Shown piece by piece: positions 1-8,645 of a DNA stretch of 64,000 bases. The position numbers and the translations under genes are program-made. This DNA comes from Phycisphaerales bacterium (GTDB lineage: Bacteria > Planctomycetota > Phycisphaerae > Phycisphaerales > UBA1924). The DNA lies in NCBI GenBank assembly GCA_905339235.1, contig CAJPFG010000031.1:124001-188000 (forward strand), read 5' to 3'. Each line of letters opens with the position of its first letter. Position 1 is the first letter of the stretch. The notes under the pieces are model-generated. The model was not told the DNA's origin and did no database searches. It saw nothing but the letters and a program-made list of their open reading frames with translations.

Positions 1-345
1 GGGCGTTTCCTGCCCGCTCGGAACAGGCCCCGGGTCGATGTCCGGCTCGGAATCCCGCTTTCGGGTCACGACGGGAGAAGGGCCGAAGGGGCGATTCGAG
101 GATTCCACCATGCGCCGTGCCAACTCGACTTGGGCGGGCGTGGGTCGCTGGACGGGAGGAACCACCAGGAGCGTCTGATTGTCGCCGCCGGCGGCCGCGC
201 GGGCGGAGGCGGTGCCCTGGATGGGGGCCAGGAATCGCATGACGATCACCACGATGACCGGGGCCAATGCCAGAGCGAGACCGGGACCCCGCCAGGTCCG
301 AGGGGTCGCGGGGGATGTGGGCTGGGTTCGTCCGGCGGCCATCAT
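1..345 (-). CDS. Partial membrane protein at end of secretion operon (GspC/PilP-like position)
   Basis: N-terminal part of a gene that runs off the left edge. The frame opens with ATGATG at 345 and its start overlaps the TGA of the upstream GspM-like gene (ATGA), so it is probably translationally coupled to the secretion operon. At least 114 residues are visible: a short basic, Pro-rich cytoplasmic tail, one membrane segment (ALALAPVIVVIVMRFL) and a Pro-rich extracytoplasmic stretch. Bitopic topology and position after GspL/GspM-like genes would fit a GspC/PilP-type inner-membrane clamp protein, but no diagnostic motif is visible. The function is inferred from context only. Confidence 0.6.
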   Translation of the reverse strand, partial: MMAAGRTQPTSPATPRTWRGPGLALALAPVIVVIVMRFLAPIQGTASARAAAGGDNQTLLVVPPVQRPTPAQVELARRMVESSNRPFGPSPVVTRKRDSEPDIDPGPVPSGQETP

Positions 346-1007
346 CGCACCTTTCTGGCAGGAGTTCTGGCGCCTTGGGTGGTTGCGGCGCCGCCCTCAC
401 GGCGAGGAGGCGTAAGACGCAAATGCGAAGTCTCTATCGAGGCATTGAGTATCGGCGCCTCCCCGTTCGGAGTGGGCGCGCTGGTCGAAACGCGAAGTGA
501 ACTCACGCGGCTGGCGCCGATCTGCGTCGCACACGCGTCGGTGAACGCCGCGATCGCTTCGTACGCGCCCGTCACCTCCACGATGTACCCGCTCGAGTCC
601 ACCGTCGTCTCGCTCGCGGTGAACTGCCCCTTGGTGATCTGGCGGGCCACCGTGGGTTCGATCCGCTCGATGCGCACTCTCGAAATCGCGGCGAGCCTGC
701 GGAGGGATTCGTACAGTCGTCCGGAATCGCCGGAAGCGCGGGCCCAATCGTACAAAGCGTCGAGCCGTTCCTGCATGTCGCGGATCGCGGGCGGGAGTTC
801 TCCCTCGGCCAACGTTGCCGATTCGAACTGCTCGATCTCGCGCTGCGCCGAGGCGAGCGCCCGCTGCTGCACCGCGACCCTCTGTTCCAGCGGTCGCACC
901 AGCATGAACCACGCGACCAGCGCGGTTAGCGTCGCGAACGCGGCCCGCGCCCCGTGCTTTCGCATGTTCACCTGCGGCTGCGGGCTCTGATTCGGTCCAA
1001 CGCTCAT
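342..1007 (-). CDS. GspM/PilO-like type II secretion or pilus assembly protein
   Basis: 221 residues with one membrane segment near residues 22-38 (ARAAFATLTALVAWFMLV), then a coiled-coil stretch rich in Gln, Arg and Glu (about residues 42-65) and a small mixed alpha/beta domain. This is the build of PilO/GspM proteins, which dimerise with PilN/GspL at the inner membrane. The ATG lies in an ATGA overlap with the stop of the upstream PilM/GspL-like gene, and its own TGA overlaps the next start. It shows no sequence motif strong enough to choose between the T2SS and T4P naming; the assignment rests on topology and gene order. Confidence 0.65.
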   Translation of the reverse strand: MSVGPNQSPQPQVNMRKHGARAAFATLTALVAWFMLVRPLEQRVAVQQRALASAQREIEQFESATLAEGELPPAIRDMQERLDALYDWARASGDSGRLYESLRRLAAISRVRIERIEPTVARQITKGQFTASETTVDSSGYIVEVTGAYEAIAAFTDACATQIGASRVSSLRVSTSAPTPNGEAPILNASIETSHLRLTPPRREGGAATTQGARTPARKVR

Positions 1008-2698
1008 GGCTCACCTCCCGGAGCGCCGGCGGTGCGGACCGGTTCGGGAATCGATGTCGGCAGAGTCTGAACCTGCGCTGTGATCGTGAACTGCTTCACC
1101 TCTCGCCCGTCGGCACGCTCAGATCGCGTAGAAACGATTCTCGCGGACTGCACAAGCGGGGACTTGCTCAGGCGATCCAGGAACGCGGCAAGCGCGTCAT
1201 CCGACTGCCGGAATGCTTCGCCGGGCCACGCGATGCCTCGCACCGTGAGGACCGACGGGGCCGTCGCGTCCTTCCCGGAGACTGCACTGAGTTCCGCCAG
1301 TTCGACCTGGGCGCCCGTGAGGTGGGAGAGATCGGCGAGTACCGCCTTCCAATCCGGCCGCGGAGGAAGGCCGGCCAGCGTGTCGCGGGTGGCCCCCGTA
1401 AGTTCGGCTGCGAGCGAGGCGGCGTGGTCCCGCAGGTCTCGTTCGGCCCTTACCGCGGCTGAACGCGGCTCGAGCGCGGCGAATCGCTGCTCGATGACGT
1501 CGATCTTGCGGCGGGCCTGGGCGTACATCACGCCGACCAGCGTCAGCGCCAGAACCGCTCCCACGGCGACGCTTCGCGCCAGCCCCCGATCAGCCCGACG
1601 CGCGGTTTCGGTGGGCGGCAGGAGCGCGGCCCGAGCCACAGCCCGCCCCGAGGCGTGAGTCAGTTCGCCCGCCACGTCGTTGAACGTGGGGTGTTCGAGA
1701 TCTTCGGTGGGCGCAACATCCGGTCGCGTCACGGCCCAATCCAGGTCGCCCGCGAACATCTCGCCGACCCCCGGGATGTTGGCGCCCGGCCCGGTCAGGT
1801 GCACGTTCACCCGCGCGAGTTCCGATTCCGGCAGGCCGAACCGAAGGGTCTGCTTGGTTTCGACCAGGTACCGCTGCAGCACGCTCTGCATGAAGGGGAG
1901 CAGGTGTTCGCCCTTGAGACCCGTCGCCGGGTCGATGACCTGACCGCGACGCGGCGTGCCGAGGGTGAACAGCGAGCGGTACGCCGCGGAGCGATCCATC
2001 GGCTTCCCGGCCGCGGCCGACCCGCGGACAACAGACTCCGCGAGGCTCGCGTACCCCAGATCGATGGAGCGGATGAACTGGATGCGGTCGTTGCACCGGG
2101 CCACGAGGATCGTGGAATGGTCGTCGAGCCACACGACCGCCCGGGCGCCGTCGGCGGGCAGGCCGCGGCACGCGGCCAGCGCCGCGTGAGCCACCACCGC
2201 GCGGGCGGGCACAAGCGATTCGACCTGCAATCCGGCGCGGGCGATCCATGCCCCCAGCGTTTCCGCGTGACTGGCGGACTCCGCGGCGAGGAGCACGTGC
2301 GTGCGGGAGGGCTCGGGGCTCTCTCCCCCCACCGCCCGGTCCTCGGCAAGCACATCCAGCGCCGTCAAGCGGATCGACGCGTCGCTCAGCGTTTCGCGAA
2401 GCATGAGCCGCGCCGCCTGAAGCGCCGGGCGACCCGTGACAGGAACAGTGCAGAAGTCCACGACGGTTTCGGGCGCGTTGTACACCACGCGGGTGCGGGC
2501 GCCGGGGCGCACTCCCGCCGCCGCAAGGGCCCCGCTCAGCGCCTGCTCGAGCGGCCGAAGCCCCTTCTGCCAAGACTCAGCCCAGTCCGCGGGATCGAGC
2601 GGCACTCGCTCGACATGAGTGGGCCTGCCCGCCGACATCCGCGCGACGCGCAGGCTCGTGGAAGACAGCCCGATCAGGATATTCGCGGATATGGGCAC
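1004..2698 (-). CDS. GspL / PilM-PilN-like actin-fold membrane assembly protein
   Basis: 564 residues starting at GTG 2698, about 10 nt after a GGAG. Residues 1 to about 370 look like the cytoplasmic actin-fold of PilM/GspL: an N-terminal GLSSTSLRVARM segment, AVVWLDDHSTILVAR and FIRSIDLGYASLAESV resembling nucleotide-fold strands. A membrane segment follows at about residues 385-403 (SVAVGAVLALTLVGVMYA), then a coiled coil and a periplasmic PilN/GspL-like domain. The protein therefore joins functions split between PilM and PilN in T4P systems, as GspL does. It links the secretion ATPase to the periplasmic parts of the machine. Head-to-tail ATGA coupling with the GspM-like gene. Confidence 0.7.
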   Translation of the reverse strand: MPISANILIGLSSTSLRVARMSAGRPTHVERVPLDPADWAESWQKGLRPLEQALSGALAAAGVRPGARTRVVYNAPETVVDFCTVPVTGRPALQAARLMLRETLSDASIRLTALDVLAEDRAVGGESPEPSRTHVLLAAESASHAETLGAWIARAGLQVESLVPARAVVAHAALAACRGLPADGARAVVWLDDHSTILVARCNDRIQFIRSIDLGYASLAESVVRGSAAAGKPMDRSAAYRSLFTLGTPRRGQVIDPATGLKGEHLLPFMQSVLQRYLVETKQTLRFGLPESELARVNVHLTGPGANIPGVGEMFAGDLDWAVTRPDVAPTEDLEHPTFNDVAGELTHASGRAVARAALLPPTETARRADRGLARSVAVGAVLALTLVGVMYAQARRKIDVIEQRFAALEPRSAAVRAERDLRDHAASLAAELTGATRDTLAGLPPRPDWKAVLADLSHLTGAQVELAELSAVSGKDATAPSVLTVRGIAWPGEAFRQSDDALAAFLDRLSKSPLVQSARIVSTRSERADGREVKQFTITAQVQTLPTSIPEPVRTAGAPGGEP

Positions 2699-2778
2699 GC
2701 CGTGCGACTCCGGTGAACGAGAGATACCTTGTTGGGGGATATCGGCGGGGCCCGGCGGGGACTTATACCGGTACTGAA

Positions 2779-3192
2779 CTATGGCTCGTCCACGGTAACT
2801 CGCACCCGACGCTGGGCCGTTCCGCTCCGCCCGATAATCACGATGTCGCCCGCCTGGCCGGTCGCCGGCACCTGTTCAAACTCGACGCTCGCATAGGAGA
2901 CTTCGAGCGTGTCCCCAGGGCCGGGCAGTTCCAGCCCCTGCATCGTGAGCCGCACCGTGATGACCGCGCCGGATTCCGCCGCGTAGAACGCCCGGATCGT
3001 CTCCAGGCGCATCGCCCCGACGTGCGACTCGTCTCCCGACGCGGCGACCGAGCCCAGCACCGCGATGTTCAGGATCGCCAGCATCACCACGATCACGGCG
3101 ATACCGGCGCCACGCCGCCACGTCCGAGCCCGGCCGCGATGGCGGGGAAACGGCGACGGCGTTCGAGTGCGTGAGGTCTTCATGGTGTTCAC
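2779..3192 (-). CDS. PilX/GspK-like minor pilin protein
   Basis: 137 residues. A basic leader is followed by a hydrophobic helix (about residues 29-50, GIAVIVVMLAILNIAVLGSV) and then the sequence RAFYAAESGAV. The FYAAESG motif after the N-terminal helix is typical of PilX/GspK-type minor pilins, though canonical GspK is roughly twice as long. The start overlaps the upstream pseudopilin stop by ATGA. Downstream is an 80-base gap, the longest inside the right half of the operon, so an internal promoter or processing site is possible there. Probably part of the pseudopilus tip complex. Confidence 0.65.
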   Translation of the reverse strand: MNTMKTSRTRTPSPFPRHRGRARTWRRGAGIAVIVVMLAILNIAVLGSVAASGDESHVGAMRLETIRAFYAAESGAVITVRLTMQGLELPGPGDTLEVSYASVEFEQVPATGQAGDIVIIGRSGTAQRRVRVTVDEP

Positions 3193-3704
3193 CCGGAGAT
3201 CATCCTGAGACGTGCCATGACGCAGGTGCGCAGTTCAAACCCGCGAACCTTGAGCGTCACGTGAAAGCGCTGCGTGTCCTGCGGCGTCGAAATCATCGAG
3301 GTCGCTCCGTCCTTCGCGAGGTACGTCACCGTGAACTCTTCGACGTCCTCGCAGAGAACCGGCTCGGAGCCGTCGGGCTGCACGTAGCGAAGCGTGGTGC
3401 CGTCCAGCCGCAAGCCCCGGCCATCGGAAAAAATGACCTCCGACGCCGCGGCCTTCGAAAGTCCGAGCGTGCCCGGGGCGGCGCCCTCGGGCGCATCCCG
3501 CAGTAGGCGCACGGTCTTTTCCATGGCGTAGGCCCCGCGCTCGGCGGCACGCCGGATCTCGGCCGCGGACGCGTACGCGTCGGTCGCCCCATGGATCACC
3601 GGAAGACTGACGCCCGCCACCACTGCGATCACGGTAATCGAAACGATCAACTCGACCAGCGTGGCGGCCCGACGGAGTCTGTGTTGGCGGGTTCGTCGGC
3701 TCAT
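3189..3704 (-). CDS. Pseudopilin, GspJ-like
   Basis: 171 residues with a type IV prepilin N-terminus: a basic leader (RRTRQHRLRRA), then ATLVELIVSITVIAVVAGVSL, where Glu after the hydrophobic start matches the pilin Glu5. The usual Gly before the cleavage site is Ala here (RRAATLVE), which prepilin peptidases often tolerate. The globular part is beta-rich, as in GspJ. It overlaps both neighbours by four bases, so it is made together with the other minor pseudopilins. The assignment to GspJ rather than GspI/H is by gene order (G-H-I-J-K). Confidence 0.65.
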   Translation of the reverse strand: MSRRTRQHRLRRAATLVELIVSITVIAVVAGVSLPVIHGATDAYASAAEIRRAAERGAYAMEKTVRLLRDAPEGAAPGTLGLSKAAASEVIFSDGRGLRLDGTTLRYVQPDGSEPVLCEDVEEFTVTYLAKDGATSMISTPQDTQRFHVTLKVRGFELRTCVMARLRMISG

Positions 3705-4189
3705 AGTTGAGTAACGAACGCCTCCACGCTGATGCTGATCGGGTTTGTTCCGCCCGCCGCGGCGTACGTCACGGAGACGGTCACCTTGCGGAACAGGTTC
3801 AGGCCGGGGTCGGCGTTCACCACCCCCGCACTGTCCACCAGAGCGCTGAACGTGACGGTGTAGGCAAAGCCCATCGACTCGAACAGCCCCGTGATTGACG
3901 CGATGCGGGCCCGCAGGCCGGTCATCGGTGTGTCCAGGTACGCCGCGGAGTTCGCAAACGCGCCGAAGCCAAGGCCGGGAGCGGTGCTCGACGCGTCCGC
4001 GAGGATCGTCTCCATGACGGCGGTGGAGAGCGTGGAAGCGCGCACCGCGTTGACGGCGTCCGCCCGGCGAGCCCCGGCGTCACCAAGCCAAACCACCGTG
4101 GGCGGGATGGAGATCGCCAGCACGAGCACGACGATAATCGCCTCCACGAGCGAGAACCCGCGCCGGAGTTGGCCATGCCGCGGGCTCAT
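3701..4189 (-). CDS. Pseudopilin, GspI-like
   Basis: 162 residues from ATG 4189, chosen because that ATG sits in an ATGA overlap with the preceding pseudopilin and gives a short leader MSPRHGQLRRG before the prepilin motif FSLVEAIIVVLVLAI. Gly/Phe cleavage site and Glu5 are both present. The small C-terminal domain (about 100 residues) fits a minor pseudopilin of the GspI class. An open frame extends further upstream but would overlap the GspH-like gene heavily. Confidence 0.7.
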   Translation of the reverse strand: MSPRHGQLRRGFSLVEAIIVVLVLAISIPPTVVWLGDAGARRADAVNAVRASTLSTAVMETILADASSTAPGLGFGAFANSAAYLDTPMTGLRARIASITGLFESMGFAYTVTFSALVDSAGVVNADPGLNLFRKVTVSVTYAAAGGTNPISISVEAFVTQL

Positions 4190-4722
4190 CGGGTGACCGC
4201 TCCGGATCCGGCGACCACGAACACACTGATCCCGCCCGTAACGGTGACGGTCGCGCCCTCGGTCCAGGCGCCGACCAGCGCGCCGTTCGCGCTTCGCTCC
4301 TGCGGCGTCCCGTCGAACGCGAACCACAGCGTCTGGACGCCCGTGGACCCATTCACAGACACAGCGGTGATCTGCACGCCCGGAAACGCGGCCGCGAAGT
4401 TGAACGCGGACTCGCTCTGCCCCAAAGGGTCGATGGCGGGCGTCGGCACGGCCCCGGTCGAAGCGATCGTGAATGTTCGCAGCGTCTGGGCAACGGGATC
4501 GACCCGCAGCCCCACCGGGCGCCCCTCGGCCAGCGCCCGCGCCCGAGCATTGACGATTCGACGCTCGATTTCCTCGGCGCCCGAGGCCTGTCGCGCGCCG
4601 GACATCGCCGAGAACGCCGGAATCGCCGCGACCGCCAAGATCGCCGTGATCAGGATGACCACCGACATCTCGACCAGCGAGAAGCCTCGGTATCTCTCGA
4701 AATGCAGCCGACCGAGCCCCAC
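4186..4722 (-). CDS. Pseudopilin, GspH-like
   Basis: 178 residues if translation starts at GTG 4722, which follows GAGGACC and lies 10 bases after the stop of the major pseudopilin; an ATG at 4770 is in frame but would overlap that gene by 38 bases. The leader HFERYRG precedes FSLVEMSVVILITAILAVAAI, a canonical prepilin peptidase site. The following sequence ARQASGAEEIERRIVNARARA resembles the amphipathic helix of GspH/FimT, and the C-terminal part is beta-rich with several Gly. A minor pseudopilin of the same operon. Confidence 0.7.
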   Translation of the reverse strand: MGLGRLHFERYRGFSLVEMSVVILITAILAVAAIPAFSAMSGARQASGAEEIERRIVNARARALAEGRPVGLRVDPVAQTLRTFTIASTGAVPTPAIDPLGQSESAFNFAAAFPGVQITAVSVNGSTGVQTLWFAFDGTPQERSANGALVGAWTEGATVTVTGGISVFVVAGSGAVTR

Positions 4723-4732
4723 GTGGAGGTCC

Positions 4733-5230
4733 TCACAACTGGTTGGCAGTCCGGAAGCCGCCGCTCCCATCGGTCACGGTCGTCTTTTCGGAGGAGTTCG
4801 CGTAGAAGATCGCCACCGGCGGGTTGGCGGAGTTGTCCACGAAGTAGTTCCATCCGAAGTTCGTCGGGTTCACGACCGTGCGGGCGTTGGCCTGCGCCTG
4901 GGTCACGGTCTGGACATTGGATTTCTGGTTGAACGGGTTGGCCGGCATCTCGGACTGCAGGACCGTGCCCGAGGTCGTAAGTTGCCCGAGCGTCGGGAAC
5001 GGAGTGTTGCCGGCGATCACCTGCCGGGCCCGGTAGCCCGCGATGGAAGATCGGACCCCGCCCAGCCCCCCCTGCAGCGCGGCCGATTTGGCGTCGTCCG
5101 TCACCCCGCCGAACTGGGGGATGACGATCGCGGCGAGAATGCCGACGATCACCACGACAACCATGACCTCGACAAACGTGAACGCGCGCCGCCAGGCGCC
5201 GCAAGCGATGAGCGTGCTGACTCTTCTCAT
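4733..5230 (-). CDS. gspG: Major pseudopilin GspG-like
   Basis: 165 residues. The leader MRRVSTLIACGAWRRA is followed by FTFVEVMVVVVIVGILAAIV and then IPQFGGVTDDAKSAA. The segment VMVVVVIVGILAAIVIPQF is a close match to major pseudopilins of type II secretion and to type IV pilins. The residue before the cleavage site is Ala rather than Gly. The globular part contains a P-NPFN loop (MPANPFNQKSN), like the C-terminal region of GspG. It is the first pseudopilin gene after gspF and is preceded by a 113-base gap carrying a hairpin, which could uncouple its dosage from that of gspE/gspF. Confidence 0.8.
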   Translation of the reverse strand: MRRVSTLIACGAWRRAFTFVEVMVVVVIVGILAAIVIPQFGGVTDDAKSAALQGGLGGVRSSIAGYRARQVIAGNTPFPTLGQLTTSGTVLQSEMPANPFNQKSNVQTVTQAQANARTVVNPTNFGWNYFVDNSANPPVAIFYANSSEKTTVTDGSGGFRTANQL

Positions 5231-5300
5231 GCATTAGGTATCGGAGGTCGGCCGCGAGCGGTTGCACCGGGGCCGAAACAGCGCACGAGGATTGTGCGGC

Positions 5301-5330
5301 CTGTGCCGGACAAACGGCCTGTCCGGGCGA
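5301..5330 (-). promoter_or_regulatory. Intercistronic hairpin between gspF and gspG
   Basis: A 7-bp stem CCGGACA / TGTCCGG at 5306-5312 and 5320-5326 with a 7-base loop lies in the 113-base gap between gspG and gspF, the only long gap between gspE and the last minor pseudopilin. There is no T-run, so it does not look like a full terminator. It could be an mRNA processing or stability element setting the level of the major pseudopilin. This role is inference. Confidence 0.35.
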
Positions 5331-5343
5331 ATGGCGTACCCGC

Positions 5344-6549
5344 TCAGTGATTGATCGACGCCATCTTCCACATGGGCAGGAAGACAGCCAGCGCCACGAT
5401 CAGGACAATCCCCGCCATGGCGACGGTCATCAGCGGCTCAACAACGGTGTTGATGTTCTTCGTCAGGTGGCCGGCCTCGCGGTCGTAGTACCGCGCGACG
5501 ATGCTGCACGACTTGGCCAGTTCCGTCGCGTCCTTCCCGGCTCCCAGCATCCGCTTGGCGAAACTGGGGATGTACAGACTGGCCCGGACGACATCCACGA
5601 ACGATTCGCCCGCCCGCAGACGTTCCCCCATCACGTCGCACTCATCGACGAATACCGGACGACCGGTGGAGCGCCCGCCGATCCGAACCGCCTCGATCAG
5701 GTCCAGCCCCGACTCCAGCGAGATCGCCAACACCCGCGCGAAGCGGCCCGTGGTCACCGCAATCAGGATCTTCCGGACGTACGGCACGCGGAGCAGGAAT
5801 CTCTCGATCGCGTCCCGCCCGGCGGGGCGAGACCAGGCGACAACCAGCGAAACAAACGCCGCGAGCAGCGCACCGGCATACACATACCAGTTCGCCCGGA
5901 CATTTTCACCCAGTCCCTGGATGATCCGTGTGGCGAGGGGAAGTTCCGCGCCCTGCGAAGCAAACGTGGCCGCGAACTTCGGCACGACGAACACCACGAT
6001 GACGGTTACCGCGATGGCCACGACGGTGAGCACGATCGCGGGGTACATCATTGCTCGCCGGAGTTCCTTGCGAGTCTCCTGCTGCTTCTCGAGCAGGTCC
6101 GCGAGGTGATTCATCACCGCGCCCAGGTTGCCCGACTTCTCACCCGCCCGCACCGTCTCGATGTATACCTCTCCGAACGACTCGCGGTGCTCCCCCAGCG
6201 CGGCCGTGAGTTGCTCGCCGCTCTCGATTCGGGCGGCGACGTCGCGGATCATCGCGGTGAGCGCCGGCTTGCCATCGTGATCGGCGATCGAGGCCAGGCC
6301 CCGGTCCAGCGGTATTTTGGCCTCCGTCAGCACCGCCAGTTCGCGGGTCAGGCCCACGATGTCCTCGAGGCTTACGCGCTGCCAGGAGAACACCGGCCCG
6401 GACTCTCGCTTCGCTCTAAGGTCCACGGGAGTCAGCCCGGCGCTGACGACCCGGCGGAACGCGTCCTGCTCGTCCGCCGCCATGACGGTGCCCCGGCGGG
6501 TTTTTCCCGCGGAGTCCAGCGCCCGGTATGAAAAACTCCTGGCGCTCAT
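5344..6549 (-). CDS. gspF: Type II secretion / pilus inner-membrane platform protein GspF
   Basis: 401 residues from ATG 6549, which overlaps the gspE stop as ATGA. The N-terminus (FSYRALDSAGKTRRGTVMA) is the typical opening of GspF/PilC. Two T2SSF domains follow, each ending in membrane helices: about residues 165-190 (AIVLTVVAIAVTVIVVFVV), about 215-235, and a C-terminal helix (VEPLMTVAMAGIVLIVALAV). The protein anchors the assembly ATPase and recruits pseudopilins. Length is normal for the family (about 400). Confidence 0.88.
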   Translation of the reverse strand: MSARSFSYRALDSAGKTRRGTVMAADEQDAFRRVVSAGLTPVDLRAKRESGPVFSWQRVSLEDIVGLTRELAVLTEAKIPLDRGLASIADHDGKPALTAMIRDVAARIESGEQLTAALGEHRESFGEVYIETVRAGEKSGNLGAVMNHLADLLEKQQETRKELRRAMMYPAIVLTVVAIAVTVIVVFVVPKFAATFASQGAELPLATRIIQGLGENVRANWYVYAGALLAAFVSLVVAWSRPAGRDAIERFLLRVPYVRKILIAVTTGRFARVLAISLESGLDLIEAVRIGGRSTGRPVFVDECDVMGERLRAGESFVDVVRASLYIPSFAKRMLGAGKDATELAKSCSIVARYYDREAGHLTKNINTVVEPLMTVAMAGIVLIVALAVFLPMWKMASINH

Positions 6550-8222
6550 GCCGCGATTCGCCCCCGGATCGACGCCGGCTCGTCGCGGATTCTCAGTTGC
6601 AGCGCTTCTTCGAGGCTCGCCAGGCCGCGGGAGGCTTTCTCGATCGCGTCCTCCCACATCAGCACCATGCCGTCGGCGCGAGCGGCCTTCTCGATCAGAT
6701 CTCGGGTCGCGGCCCGCTCGATCAGCCCCTGAACTCCGGGCGTGACCCGGAACAACTCGTACGCGCCCAGTCTCCCCTTGTAGCCGGTGTTGGCGCATGC
6801 CCCGCACCCGCACGCCTTCTTGAACGACCCCACGCACATCGCGGGCGGGATCGCCTCGAGGCGAAGACGGTCATCCTCCGGAATCGCGCACGCGGGGCAC
6901 AGTCTGCGGAGCAGGCGCTGGGCCAGCACGCCGAGCAGGGCGTTGTTGATCGCAAATCCCGGGACTCCGAAATCCGTGAGCCGCGCCAAGGCCCCCACCG
7001 CGTCGTTGGTGTGCAGCGTGGAAAAGACCAGGTGGCCGGTAAGCGCCGCCTGCACCGCGATCTTGGCGGTTTCGTCGTCGCGGATCTCACCCACGAGCAC
7101 CACGTCGGGGTCCTGTCGCAGCACGCTCCGCAGCGCGGACGCGAACGTCAGCCCGATCTCCGGCGCCACCTGCACCTGCCGCACCATCGACAGGCGGATC
7201 TCGACCGGGTCCTCGATCGTGATGATGTTGATATCCGGGGAGTTGAGGTGGTGAAGCGCAGTGTACAGCGTGGTCGTTTTTCCCGAGCCGGTCGGTCCCG
7301 TCACGAGAATCATGCCGTGCGGCCTCTGGATCGCCGTTTCGTACCAGCGGGTGATCTCCTCGGGCATCCCCAGCGACGAGATCGGGCCGATCTTCGCGGC
7401 CGCCCGCAGCAGCCGCATGACGACGTTCTCGCCGTGGATGGTGGGCAGCAGCGAAAGGCGGATGTCCACCGGTTCGCCCTTGTGCACGAGGCGGAACTTG
7501 CCGTCCTGGGGCTTGCGCGTCTGCGCCAGATCGAGTTTCGCCAGCACCTTCAAGCGCTGGACCATCCCCGCGTGCGAAGCCCGCGGCGGGCCCTGCTGCG
7601 GCCTCAGCACCCCGTCCACCCGGTATCGAAGGAACAGATCGTTCTCGTCGGGGTTGATATGCACGTCCGATGCCCCCGCCTCCACCGCGCCCGCCATGAT
7701 CTGGTTCACCGCGGCCACGATTGGCTCATCGCCGGTCGTGAGCGACTGATCGTTCTCGTCGGCGCTCTGCGGGGCATCGTCCGAACGCACCATGGAATAC
7801 GCCCGCGCAATGAGGGCGCGGAGTTGATCGGCGTCGGCTACGACCGGGTCCACCTCGCTCTTGACGAGTTGGCGCACCTGATCGACCGCCTGAAGGTTCA
7901 GGGGGTCGAGCATCGCCACGGTGGTGGCGCCGTTCAGGCAGAACAGGGGGAAGACCGAAAGCCGTTCCGCAACGCCCCGAGGGATGAACCTCGAGTTCCG
8001 GAAGTCCACCTCGTAATGAGCCAGATCCACGAACGGATACTCGCAGATCTTCGCTTTCGCGATCGCGAGCCGGCGGGACGTGACGACCCCTAGCGACACC
8101 AGCGAATCGAGCAGATCGGCCCCCGAAGCAACCGCGTGCTCGGTCGCGCGCCGGACATCCGACTCCTGCAGCAGGCCGTCGGCCAGGAGCGTTCGGACGA
8201 CGAAATGACGCGAATCAAGCAC
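6546..8222 (-). CDS. gspE: Type II secretion / pilus assembly ATPase GspE (PilB family)
   Basis: 558 residues starting at GTG 8222, seven bases after GGGAG. An N-terminal MshEN-like region (residues 1-145) precedes the RecA-type ATPase core. Visible motifs: Walker A GPTGSGKT at 309-316, Asp box TIEDPVE near 335-341, Walker B VVLVGEIRD near 374-382, and a His box HLVFSTLHTNDA near 397-408. A zinc-finger-like cysteine module follows (C442xxC445, then CGCGACANTGYKGRLGAYE). It powers pseudopilus assembly at the inner membrane. It follows the PilZ gene by 18 bases and overlaps gspF by four bases. Confidence 0.9.
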   Translation of the reverse strand: MLDSRHFVVRTLLADGLLQESDVRRATEHAVASGADLLDSLVSLGVVTSRRLAIAKAKICEYPFVDLAHYEVDFRNSRFIPRGVAERLSVFPLFCLNGATTVAMLDPLNLQAVDQVRQLVKSEVDPVVADADQLRALIARAYSMVRSDDAPQSADENDQSLTTGDEPIVAAVNQIMAGAVEAGASDVHINPDENDLFLRYRVDGVLRPQQGPPRASHAGMVQRLKVLAKLDLAQTRKPQDGKFRLVHKGEPVDIRLSLLPTIHGENVVMRLLRAAAKIGPISSLGMPEEITRWYETAIQRPHGMILVTGPTGSGKTTTLYTALHHLNSPDINIITIEDPVEIRLSMVRQVQVAPEIGLTFASALRSVLRQDPDVVLVGEIRDDETAKIAVQAALTGHLVFSTLHTNDAVGALARLTDFGVPGFAINNALLGVLAQRLLRRLCPACAIPEDDRLRLEAIPPAMCVGSFKKACGCGACANTGYKGRLGAYELFRVTPGVQGLIERAATRDLIEKAARADGMVLMWEDAIEKASRGLASLEEALQLRIRDEPASIRGRIAA

Positions 8223-8240
8223 GAGCGAACTCCCGGTCGG

Positions 8241-8645
8241 TCAAGGTTCCACTCCGGCAAGCGAGATCAGCAGCGCGTCCAACTCGCGCCGGCATTCCGG
8301 CGTCAGGTTGTCGAACGAACAGCCCATGAGGTACGCCGGGCGACGGTCGGTCATGCACACCCGCTGCACTCGCGAGCGGATCGTGAGCAGAAGCACGCCC
8401 TCCGCGCCGGCCCCGTACACACGCACGTCCAGCAGGGTCTTCCGCGGCAGGAACACCAGCGAAATGAAGCCCAGACCGCCGGTGCCGATATCCACGATGT
8501 CCACTTCCAGCCAGCCGTCCTTCGCGCCGGCCGGCGGAGCGAATCGGACGCCCCCATCGCCCTCAGGCACGATCGAAACTGCGCCGCGCAGACACAGGTC
8601 GTGCCGGACCGAGTTTCGAACGATGACTTGGGGTTGCTGGTCCAT
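8241..8645 (-). CDS. PilZ-like domain protein leading the secretion operon
   Basis: 134 residues from ATG 8645, preceded by GTGAGGAAG as ribosome binding site. The sequence carries RHDLCLRG near the start and DIVDIGTGGLGFIS in the middle, resembling the RxxxR and D/NxSxxG motifs of PilZ c-di-GMP-binding domains, although the first motif is weak. It is the promoter-proximal gene of the gspE-containing operon, 18 bases upstream of gspE, which suggests that c-di-GMP or a related signal tunes the machine. Binding of the nucleotide cannot be judged from the sequence alone. Confidence 0.6.
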   Translation of the reverse strand: MDQQPQVIVRNSVRHDLCLRGAVSIVPEGDGGVRFAPPAGAKDGWLEVDIVDIGTGGLGFISLVFLPRKTLLDVRVYGAGAEGVLLLTIRSRVQRVCMTDRRPAYLMGCSFDNLTPECRRELDALLISLAGVEP

